A DNA stretch of 9,229 nt, taken from Rhizobiaceae bacterium (GTDB lineage: Bacteria > Pseudomonadota > Alphaproteobacteria > Rhizobiales > Rhizobiaceae). The stretch lies in NCBI GenBank assembly GCA_028865845.1, contig JAGWJK010000112.1, positions 1 through 9,229 of the forward strand, in the 5' to 3' direction. Positions 1 to 5,731 of the stretch are shown here, one piece after another. Each line of letters opens with the position of its first letter. Positions within the stretch are counted from its first letter, which is position 1. The notes below the pieces were generated by a model that did not search any database, had not been told where the DNA came from, and saw only the letters and a list, made by a program, of their open reading frames with translations. Made by a program: the position numbers and the translations under genes.

Positions 1-149
1 CGGCGCAGTTCGATGTCCTTGGGCATTTCGATGCGCGACAGGTGGCCGGCCAGGAACTCCTTCAACTGATCGGTGGTGACGTATTGGCTGTCGCCCAGAC
101 GAACAAAGGCCTTGGGCGCCTGGCCGCGATAGGAATCAACGTCGCGCGG
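1..149 (-). pseudogene. 5'-truncated acyl-CoA synthetase (AMP-binding enzyme C-terminal domain fragment)
   Basis: Minus-strand translation of 149 down to 3 gives 49 residues without a stop, including YRGQAPKAFV, a TTDQLKEFLAGHLSRIEMPK stretch and DIELR. This is the recognisable C-terminal subdomain of the acyl-CoA synthetase/AMP-ligase family (pattern YRGxxxKAFVxL, then LxxFLxxxLSRIEMPKxIExR), which activates carboxylic acids to CoA thioesters. The expected ATP-binding N-terminal domain of roughly 450 residues is absent. The homology begins within a few codons of the stop codon of the upstream dehydrogenase (150-152), in the same frame, and no start codon or ribosome binding site precedes it. 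The fragment continues past the left edge. I see the fragment directly; that it is a dead remnant left by deletion or recombination is inference. An assembly join would give the same picture. Confidence 0.75.
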
Positions 150-935
150 CTATTCCATCAGCCGCGGGATCGCCGCTTCCGCCCGCTCCGGGCCCATGGC
201 GGTATAGCCGCCGTCCACCCGGATATCGGTGCCCGTGATAAAGCTGGCGTGGTCGGAAAGTAAAAACGCGACCGTCTCGGCGACCTCGGAAGCGTCGCCC
301 GTGCGGCCCAGCAGATGGAAGGGTGCGGCGACCTTGTCGGTTTTCTCCCGGTTGTCATTGGTCAACTGCACCATGATGTTGCTCCAGGTCCAACCCGGAG
401 ACACGGCATTCACGCGGATGCCGTCGCTTGCAAGATCCATCGCCTGATTGCGGGTGAGCTGGAGGATCGCAGCTTTTGAAACCGGATAGACCCAGCGGCC
501 GGTCTGGGCCACGCGGGCTGAAATCGAGCCGAAATTGACGATTGCTCCCTTGTTCTTCGCAAGATGCGAACGCGCCGCCTGCATCAGCACGACCGAGCCA
601 ACGACGTTGATATTAAAGGCCGAGAGCCAATCGGCCCTGTTGGTGATCGCCCCATTGTCCAGATAGGTACAGGCGACGTTGACAAGGAAATCGAGACGGC
701 CGGTCGCCTTGACCGTGTTGTCGACCAACGCAGCAATATCCTCGTCGCTTGCAAGGTCGCCGCGCGTGAACGTCGCCTTCTCTCCCAAGCGAGCCGCGGC
801 CGCGGCCCCATCCTTTTCGTTGATGTCGGCGATGACGACATTGACGCCATAACCGACCAGCGTTTCGCCGATCGCCTGGCCGATCAGGGTCGCGCCCCCG
901 GCGATGATCGCTGTTTTTCCTTCCAATCCACGCAT
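150..935 (-). CDS. SDR family NAD(P)-dependent oxidoreductase
   Basis: A 261-residue classical short-chain dehydrogenase, a normal full length for the family, probably oxidising or reducing an alcohol/ketone in the cytoplasm. The Rossmann glycine motif is GGATLIGQAIG (13-23), a variant of TGxxxGxG. D37 at the end of beta-2 favours NAD(H). The usual NNAG motif is altered to NVAC (86-89). The catalytic set is present: N110, S137, Y150 and K154 (YPVSK), with the usual 13-residue Ser-Tyr spacing. SPGW (179-182) and DGGYTAMG near the C-terminus are also family-like. I chose the ATG at 933-935 because the family begins just before the first beta strand; the frame is open up to an ATG at 1043, but that would overlap the upstream gene and add non-family sequence. 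It lies 50 bp downstream of the flavin reductase gene, likely in one operon. Substrate cannot be assigned. Confidence 0.88.
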   Translation of the reverse strand: MRGLEGKTAIIAGGATLIGQAIGETLVGYGVNVVIADINEKDGAAAAARLGEKATFTRGDLASDEDIAALVDNTVKATGRLDFLVNVACTYLDNGAITNRADWLSAFNINVVGSVVLMQAARSHLAKNKGAIVNFGSISARVAQTGRWVYPVSKAAILQLTRNQAMDLASDGIRVNAVSPGWTWSNIMVQLTNDNREKTDKVAAPFHLLGRTGDASEVAETVAFLLSDHASFITGTDIRVDGGYTAMGPERAEAAIPRLME

Positions 936-985
936 AAGGCTTCCCACTTTTTCGTTTCTGTCGTTGATGAAGTGCCGATCGGCTC

Positions 986-1507
986 TCAGCGGCCGGTAGC
1001 AGCATCGCGCGCCAAAGCCGGTGGCGCCGTCGTCGTGAAGCATCCATCGACGTAAAGGAGCGGTTCGGTGTTCTCCGGACCTAGCTCGGTCGTCTTCACA
1101 TGCCCGATGAGGATGACATGCGTGGCGAATTCGACGGCGCTATCGAGCTCGCAGTCGAAACTGGCGATCGCATGTTCGAGCACCGGCGCTCCCGTCTCGC
1201 GATTGCACCATTCGCCGACCTGAAAGCGGTCCTCGGCCACGAGCGCGGTTCTACCTGCGAAGGTCTCTGCGACGTGCATCTGATCCTTCGCCAGCACGTT
1301 GACGCAGAAGACGCCGCTCTTCGGCGCGAGCTGTCCGACCCAGGTCTCCCGGTTGATGCAGGCAATGACCGCGGGAGGATCGACTGTCAGGGAGCAGACC
1401 GCCGTCGCGGTCACTCCTCGCATCTCGCCATCGACGCCCCGCGTCGTGACGACCGTGACCGCACCCGAGACCCTCCTCATGCCGGCTCGAAACAGTTCCT
1501 TGCTCAC
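986..1507 (-). CDS. Flavin reductase family protein (flavin-dependent monooxygenase reductase component)
   Basis: A 173-residue split-barrel flavin reductase-like domain protein. This family (HpaC-like) uses NAD(P)H to reduce FMN or FAD and passes the reduced flavin to a separate oxygenase; some members bind flavin for other purposes. Visible motifs are SGAVTVVTT (14-22), GVTATAVCSLTVDPP (31-45) with the typical flavin-binding TA.CSLT..PP pattern, CVNVLA (68-73), ATHVILIGHV in the position of the family GDHxxxxGxV motif, and PLLYVDGCF near the end. The GTG at 1505-1507 is chosen as start: a strong AGGAGGAGG Shine-Dalgarno sits 7 nt upstream, and the resulting N-terminus (SKELFRAGMRRVSGAVTVV) matches where family members begin. 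The open frame continues upstream to 1852 but would run through the regulator gene. It is divergent from the AraC regulator and precedes the dehydrogenase gene. No oxygenase partner is in the window. Confidence 0.88.
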   Translation of the reverse strand: MSKELFRAGMRRVSGAVTVVTTRGVDGEMRGVTATAVCSLTVDPPAVIACINRETWVGQLAPKSGVFCVNVLAKDQMHVAETFAGRTALVAEDRFQVGEWCNRETGAPVLEHAIASFDCELDSAVEFATHVILIGHVKTTELGPENTEPLLYVDGCFTTTAPPALARDAATGR

Positions 1508-1514
1508 CGAGAAT

Positions 1515-1523
1515 CCTCCTCCT
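1515..1523 (-). promoter_or_regulatory. Strong ribosome binding site deciding the flavin reductase GTG start
   Basis: Minus strand reads AGGAGGAGG, followed by a 7-nt spacer and GTG at 1507-1505. This near-perfect anti-16S match decides the non-ATG start over the internal ATG (residue 10), which would remove the first helix of the domain. Confidence 0.75.
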
Positions 1524-1590
1524 GCAAACGGAGAATCTCCCGGTTGCATTCCACCTGATGGGATGAGATGTTTGTCGCTTAAAGGAAACG

Positions 1591-1620
1591 GGACAATCCG
1601 GATCGCGAATGCCATTGTCC
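1591..1620. promoter_or_regulatory. Inverted repeat in divergent intergenic region, candidate operator
   Basis: GGACAAT (1591-1597) and ATTGTCC (1614-1620) are perfect 7-bp inverted arms whose centres lie 23 bp apart, about two helical turns. They sit in the 180-bp region between the divergent flavin reductase and AraC regulator genes. On the minus strand the left arm contains TTGTCC, and AAACAT follows after 17 bp (1573-1568), a weak -35/-10 like pair for the flavin reductase gene. No convincing promoter is visible for the regulator. The repeat is seen; its role as a binding site, for example for the adjacent AraC protein, is inference. AraC proteins often prefer direct repeats, which tempers the call. 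Confidence 0.35.
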
Positions 1621-1687
1621 GAATTCGGCAAATGGACCGCTGGATGGCCGGCACCTTCATGCTCCACGGGAGGAGAGGACCGCGCGG

Positions 1688-2665
1688 ATGCAGCTTGACG
1701 AATTGCCGCTGTCGCGGTTCAAGACGGTCGATACACGCTCGCCCGACGAAGCGCGCGAAGCGATCGGACGCATTTTCTGTCCACATTTCCTCAGTCCGAC
1801 CGACCGCCATCCGGCAGATTTTCACGCCGTGCATCATTGCTCGAACCAACACGGCTATTCGGTGAACTATGTGAGTTATGGCTCAGCGGTCGAAATCGAT
1901 CCCGGCGAACTCTCACGCTTCTTCCTGGTTCAGATTCCCGTTCACGGCGGAGCGACGGTCCGCTGCGGCTCGTTGCTGGCGGAAGCGCAGGCCGGGATCA
2001 GCGCCTCGATACTCTCGCCAACGCTGCCGACACGCATGACCTGGCATGCCGGCTGCGAGAAAATGATCGTCCTGGTCAGCCGCGAAGCGATCGAAGCACA
2101 GTTCGCAAGCATGGTTCACCGCGAAACGAAGGTGGAGTTTGATACCGGCGTCGATTTGACAGGCCCGGTCGGACGATCGCTGGCACACCATGTCAATCTG
2201 ATTGCCGCCGCGGCTTCCGAAGAAAACTACGCGCCGGAGGCTTACCAGGTGCTCCTGCGGGAAGCGCTGACGATGCTATTGCTCACCGGCTGCAATCATA
2301 GCGGCTCGCATCTCCTGAACCAGCCCGTTGCCTCGGCGGCCCCGTCGGCCGTACGCCGCGCCGAGGCATATATTGTCGAGAATTTGGAACAGCCCCTGAC
2401 CATGGCCGAGATCGCCAATGCCGCAGGCACCGGCCTGCGTTCGCTGCAGGACGGATACAAGCGGACGCGGGGGATGACCTTATCCCAGGGCATTCAGCGC
2501 GCCCGGCTGGAACGGCTCCACGCCAGCCTCCTTGATGCGGACGGCCCGACATCCGTGGCTGATGCGGTGCTTGCCGCCGGCTTTGGCCATCTCGGCCGAG
2601 CCGCCGCGCTGTACAGGGATCACTACGGCGAGGCACCGTCTCAGACGTTTCGGCGCAGGCGCTGA
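1688..2665 (+). CDS. AraC family transcriptional regulator
   Basis: A 325-residue DNA-binding regulator. Residues about 22-195 look like the AraC-binding-like sensor domain (AraC_binding_2 type, as in AraC regulators of aromatic and alkane catabolism), with HHCSNQHGYSVNYVSYG and FFLVQIPVHG stretches. Residues about 222-323 form the two-helix-turn-helix AraC domain: AEAYIVENLEQPLTMAEIA, then RSLQDGYKRTRGMT, an RARLERLHASLL linker, and AAGFGHLGRAAALYRDHYGEAPSQT in the second HTH. AGAGG (1674-1678) sits 9 nt before the ATG. It is divergent from the flavin reductase/dehydrogenase pair, its most likely target, and probably activates it in response to a small molecule; the inducer is unknown. Its 3' end converges on the ABC ATPase gene with 41 bp between. 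Confidence 0.92.
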   Translation: MQLDELPLSRFKTVDTRSPDEAREAIGRIFCPHFLSPTDRHPADFHAVHHCSNQHGYSVNYVSYGSAVEIDPGELSRFFLVQIPVHGGATVRCGSLLAEAQAGISASILSPTLPTRMTWHAGCEKMIVLVSREAIEAQFASMVHRETKVEFDTGVDLTGPVGRSLAHHVNLIAAAASEENYAPEAYQVLLREALTMLLLTGCNHSGSHLLNQPVASAAPSAVRRAEAYIVENLEQPLTMAEIANAAGTGLRSLQDGYKRTRGMTLSQGIQRARLERLHASLLDADGPTSVADAVLAAGFGHLGRAAALYRDHYGEAPSQTFRRRR

Positions 2666-2673
2666 CGGAAAAT

Positions 2674-2696
2674 ATCATGCCCTCCGGCCAGGCATC
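2674..2696 (-). terminator. Weak hairpin between convergent genes, possible terminator
   Basis: In the 41-bp gap between the AraC gene stop and the ATPase gene stop, ATGCC (2677-2681) pairs with GGCAT (2691-2695), a 5-bp stem with a 9-nt loop. Read on the minus strand it is followed by GATATTTT, a short T-rich tail, so it could end the transporter operon. The stem is short and the plus-strand side has no T run. This is a weak candidate. Confidence 0.2.
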
Positions 2697-2706
2697 GAAG
2701 AAATCG

Positions 2707-3771
2707 CTACCCCAGCCGCACGCCGCTTGCCGTATCGAACACGTGAGCCCTGTTGAGATCTGGCAGGAACGATACTTTCTGGTCCGGCTTGAGATCGACG
2801 CGGTCGCGGAAGACGGCCATGATCGTCTGCCGGCCGGCACGCACGCTTACCTGCGTTTCGGAACCGGTGGGCTCGACGACGAGAACCTCGGTTTCGATAC
2901 CGGCCGGATCGATCAGGATATGCTCCGGCCGGAAACCGAAGGTGACCTTGCGCCCCGGCTGCAGCCCCGGCACTTTCGGCAGTGGCAATAGCAAGCCGCC
3001 TTCCGTCGCCAGCCAGGGGACATCGCCGGCGCGGACGTCTCCCTGCAGAAAATTCATGGCGGGCGAACCGATGAAGCCGGCGACGAACAGGGTCTTCGGC
3101 TTGTCGTAAAGTTCCAGCGGCGGGCCGGCCTGCTCGACGCGTCCACCATTCATGACGACGATCTTGTCCGCAAGGGTCATCGCCTCGACCTGATCATGCG
3201 TCACATAGACCGTCGTCGTCTTAAGACGTTGATGCAATGCCTTGATTTCGCTGCGCATCTGCACGCGTAGCTTGGCATCGAGGTTGGAGAGCGGTTCGTC
3301 GAACAGGAAGACTTGTGGATCGCGGACGATCGCGCGGCCCATGGCGACGCGCTGCCGCTGGCCCCCGGACAGGTGGCGCGGATGACGATCGAGAAGATGG
3401 GTCAACCCAAGGATTTCGGCCGCGTGCCTGACTTTTTCGTCTATCTCCGCCTTCGACACGCCCTGGAGCCGCAGCGAAAAGCCCATGTTCCTGGCGACTG
3501 TCATATGCGGATAAAGCGCGTAATTCTGGAATACCATGGCGATATCGCGCTCCTTCGGAGCGAGATCGTTGACCACGCGATTGCCGATCTCGAGCTCACC
3601 ACCGGTAATCTCCTCCAAGCCGGCGATCATCCGCAGCAAGGTCGACTTTCCACATCCGGACGGCCCGACGAAAGCCACGAACTCACCATCCTCGATCCCG
3701 AGCGAGATCCCGTGGATCACCTGGAGCGAGCCGTAACTCTTCAACATATTGCGGATTTCGACCGTGGCCAT
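2707..3771 (-). CDS. Sugar ABC transporter ATP-binding protein (UgpC/MalK type)
   Basis: A 354-residue ATPase of the CUT1 carbohydrate uptake class that powers the two permeases encoded upstream in the same operon. Walker A is GPSGCGKST (36-44), the Q-loop is Q82 in [13 protein letters not shown], the signature LSGGQ is at 134-138, Walker B is VFLFDEP (154-160) with catalytic E159, the D-loop SNLDAK follows, and the switch histidine is H192 ([12 protein letters not shown]). Residues about 235-354 form the regulatory TOBE/OB domain, with FGFRPEHI (278-285) and the final AHVFD element that are typical of MalK/UgpC. Length is normal. AGAGG lies 5 nt before the ATG. It is the last gene of the operon, separated from the permeases by three enzyme-like genes, and starts 41 bp after the amidohydrolase stop. 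Such ATPases can be shared among several transporters. Confidence 0.95.
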   Translation of the reverse strand: MATVEIRNMLKSYGSLQVIHGISLGIEDGEFVAFVGPSGCGKSTLLRMIAGLEEITGGELEIGNRVVNDLAPKERDIAMVFQNYALYPHMTVARNMGFSLRLQGVSKAEIDEKVRHAAEILGLTHLLDRHPRHLSGGQRQRVAMGRAIVRDPQVFLFDEPLSNLDAKLRVQMRSEIKALHQRLKTTTVYVTHDQVEAMTLADKIVVMNGGRVEQAGPPLELYDKPKTLFVAGFIGSPAMNFLQGDVRAGDVPWLATEGGLLLPLPKVPGLQPGRKVTFGFRPEHILIDPAGIETEVLVVEPTGSETQVSVRAGRQTIMAVFRDRVDLKPDQKVSFLPDLNRAHVFDTASGVRLG

Positions 3772-3811
3772 TTGCGCCTCTTTTTAAGACTATCGAGAAT
3801 GCATATTCGCT

Positions 3812-3831
3812 TTCAGACGCCTTCAGACGGC
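3812..3831. repeat. 10-bp near-perfect tandem repeat TTCAGACG(C/G)C
   Basis: TTCAGACGCC (3812-3821) is followed at once by TTCAGACGGC (3822-3831), one mismatch in ten. It covers the stop and last codons of the amidohydrolase gene. A third TTCAGACGG is found at 4793-4801, at the boundary between the aldo/keto reductase stop and the amidohydrolase start. The copies flank the amidohydrolase gene, but they are short and may be chance. Confidence 0.35.
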
Positions 3832-4772
3832 GGCAGGCTCCGGTCGAGCAGCCGTTCCATAAAGGCGCCGAGATTTCCCTTCCCGCCTTCGGCAAGCCAG
3901 GCATGCACCAGCCGTCCAGCGATCGCCTGATCCATCGGCAAGCCGTTCGCAAGGATCGTTGCCGGGAAAGACCGAGCGCGCGAGAAGGGATCGAAGGGCA
4001 GGTCGAGCGGCGCCACCGTAACCGGCCGGCTGAAATAGAGCCGGTCCGTGTTGCCGCCATGGAATGCCGTCCGTTCTTCTTCGGTCGGCGAAAGCCGATC
4101 GACCCAACCGATGGCATCAGCCATGGTTTCGGTTCGCCAGTATATTAGCGGCGATTCAGACCCCCACAGGATGCGTTGCCATCCGGTCTTGGCGACCACG
4201 GCCTCGGCCCAGGCGAGAACCGCTGCGCCGGCAAAACCGCCGTGCCGGGAAAAGACGACGTGAAAACGGGGATGCGCGAACAGCTCGGCTGCCGGGCCGC
4301 CGGCAAGAAGCTTGGGATCGCCCACGCCAGCGAAATGCCCGCCGATGACAACGGCATCCGGATTACGCTCAAAATTGGCAAGCAGCGCCCGCGCGGTGCG
4401 CTCGGACGACGGCTGTCCGCACACGATGGCAATACGATCGGCAGCAGCGAGAGCGTCGAGCAACCATGGTCGTTCGACCACATCCTCGTCGGTCAACCGG
4501 AGGCCGCTGAGGCCCGCTGCTAGCTGAGCGTGAACCGCAGCTTCCATCTCCGCCCGGTCACGGCCAAGGGGGACGCCGAGACCGCGATAGGTTTCCGGCG
4601 CCCGGCTGATCGCCGCGTGTATGGCCAAAAGATCCGGGCTGCTGTCGAAGGAGCACAACACGGCGCGGCCGATACCGGCCCGCGCCATCTCTGCCTGATA
4701 ATCCTCGACGCTCTGGAAGCGCGGCATACCGACATGGGCATAGGCGTCGATGATCGAAGGACGGCCGCTCAT
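3813..4772 (-). CDS. Amidohydrolase family 2 protein with altered metal-site motif (possible sugar lactonase)
   Basis: A 319-residue cytoplasmic protein resembling the amidohydrolase-2 (PF04909-type) TIM-barrel family, which includes decarboxylases and lactone hydrolases. Recognisable elements are IIDAYAHVG at the N-terminus (7-15), GLSGLRL (87-93), a histidine in VIGGHFAG (H146), SRHGG (H177) and ILWGSESPL (201-209). The usual beta-1 motif DxHxH reads D9-A-Y11-A-H13, so the first metal ligand is replaced by tyrosine, and the usual GSDxP aspartate is glutamate (E206). Activity may therefore be metal-independent, altered or lost. The last ~80 residues carry a helical segment (DQAIAGRLVHAWLAEGG) less typical of the family core. 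A weak AAGGCGAG precedes the ATG by about 8 nt. It lies 31 bp after the aldo/keto reductase stop. Lactonase function is inferred only from context; the family call is moderately firm. Confidence 0.72.
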   Translation of the reverse strand: MSGRPSIIDAYAHVGMPRFQSVEDYQAEMARAGIGRAVLCSFDSSPDLLAIHAAISRAPETYRGLGVPLGRDRAEMEAAVHAQLAAGLSGLRLTDEDVVERPWLLDALAAADRIAIVCGQPSSERTARALLANFERNPDAVVIGGHFAGVGDPKLLAGGPAAELFAHPRFHVVFSRHGGFAGAAVLAWAEAVVAKTGWQRILWGSESPLIYWRTETMADAIGWVDRLSPTEEERTAFHGGNTDRLYFSRPVTVAPLDLPFDPFSRARSFPATILANGLPMDQAIAGRLVHAWLAEGGKGNLGAFMERLLDRSLPPSEGV

Positions 4773-4803
4773 GGCCGGCTCGCCTTTGTGCGTTCAGACG
4801 GTG

Positions 4804-5679
4804 TCATTCGGCGTCCTCCGCGCGATAGACATCGACCGTCATGCGCGGCAGCTGCGCGAAATCGAACGACGGATGGAATTCGTCGAACAGCTTGACGTTG
4901 AGATCCACCTCCTCCGGCCAGCGCATGCCGACGATGGCGGAATGGACGCGGCTGTCGGACAGCACGAATTCGAGGCAGACCTGGAAAAGGTCCTTGGCCT
5001 CCTGCCATTCGGGAGCGAGGTAGCGGGCGCCGCGCTGGAAGATGCCCGATGTCATCGTCCGCATGGTAACGACGCCGACATTCTCCGCCTTGGTCTCGTT
5101 GAGGATATGCCGTGCAGCCGATTGATAGATGAAGTTATAGGCGAGCTGATAGACGTCGAATTCCTTGTGCTTCAGGAATTGACGTGCCGTCCATGGCTCT
5201 TCCGCGGTCAGCCCGATGAAGCCGATCTCGCCCTTCTGCTGCAGTTCCAGCAGACCTTCCAGCGGGCCGCCCTTGACGATGTGCTCGTATTCCTCGGCCG
5301 AAAACATGCCGCCGTGGAACTGCACGATGTCGAGGCGGTCGGTATTGAGGCGCTTCAGGCTGTCGCGGACGCTGGCAATGACCTCAGCCTTGCCCAGGCC
5401 TTCCCAGCGAACCTTGGTGGCAAGCACGCATTCGTCGCGGCGTGTCTTCATGACCTCGCCGATCAGCCGCTCGCTATTGCCTTCGCCGTAGCCGGGCGCC
5501 GTATCGATATAATTGATGCCGCGGTCGATGGCGTGATTGACGGTGGCAATTGCCGACTTTCGCCCCTCCTCGGACCAGGGGTCCCAATTGTTGGCGCGGT
5601 TGAGCCCACCGAAGGGGTATCCTCCGAGCGCAATGCGCGATACCTGCAAACCGGTTCTGCCAAGAGCTATTTTCTGCAT
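4804..5679 (-). CDS. Aldo/keto reductase
   Basis: A 291-residue NAD(P)H-dependent oxidoreductase of the AKR superfamily, a (beta/alpha)8 barrel acting on sugar aldehydes or alcohols. The N-terminus is typical (LGRTGLQVSRIALGG, 7-20). The catalytic tetrad is intact: D59 and Y64 in IDTAPGYG, K89 in LATKV, and H122 in IVQFHGG. The C-terminal cofactor region includes SAIVGMRWPEEV (247-258). I start at the ATG 5677-5679 because GGAGAG ends 4 nt before it and the protein then begins as the family does; an in-frame ATG at 5697 would add six residues. It is in the transporter operon, 52 bp after the glycoside hydrolase-like gene and 31 bp before the amidohydrolase gene. A role as a sugar 1-dehydrogenase yielding a lactone fits the neighbours (as in L-fucose/L-galactose oxidation) but is not proven by sequence. 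Confidence 0.9.
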   Translation of the reverse strand: MQKIALGRTGLQVSRIALGGYPFGGLNRANNWDPWSEEGRKSAIATVNHAIDRGINYIDTAPGYGEGNSERLIGEVMKTRRDECVLATKVRWEGLGKAEVIASVRDSLKRLNTDRLDIVQFHGGMFSAEEYEHIVKGGPLEGLLELQQKGEIGFIGLTAEEPWTARQFLKHKEFDVYQLAYNFIYQSAARHILNETKAENVGVVTMRTMTSGIFQRGARYLAPEWQEAKDLFQVCLEFVLSDSRVHSAIVGMRWPEEVDLNVKLFDEFHPSFDFAQLPRMTVDVYRAEDAE

Positions 5680-5731
5680 CGATCTCTCCAATATCATCTG
5701 TCGGGGCTCACACCCCTCAAGCCACGCAACT

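Noticed and set aside
1508..1852. N-terminal extension of the flavin reductase reading frame
   Set aside because: It would overlap the AraC gene on the opposite strand, has no family similarity, and a strong Shine-Dalgarno marks the GTG at 1507.
3797..3808. GAAT-gcat-ATTC near-palindrome before the ATPase gene
   Set aside because: Four-base arms in a short AT-rich gap are expected by chance, and no promoter elements are clear around it.
5703..5716. GGGG/CCCC mini-hairpin between the TIM-barrel gene and the aldo/keto reductase gene
   Set aside because: The stem is only 4 bp with no T run, so it does not make a credible terminator inside the operon.
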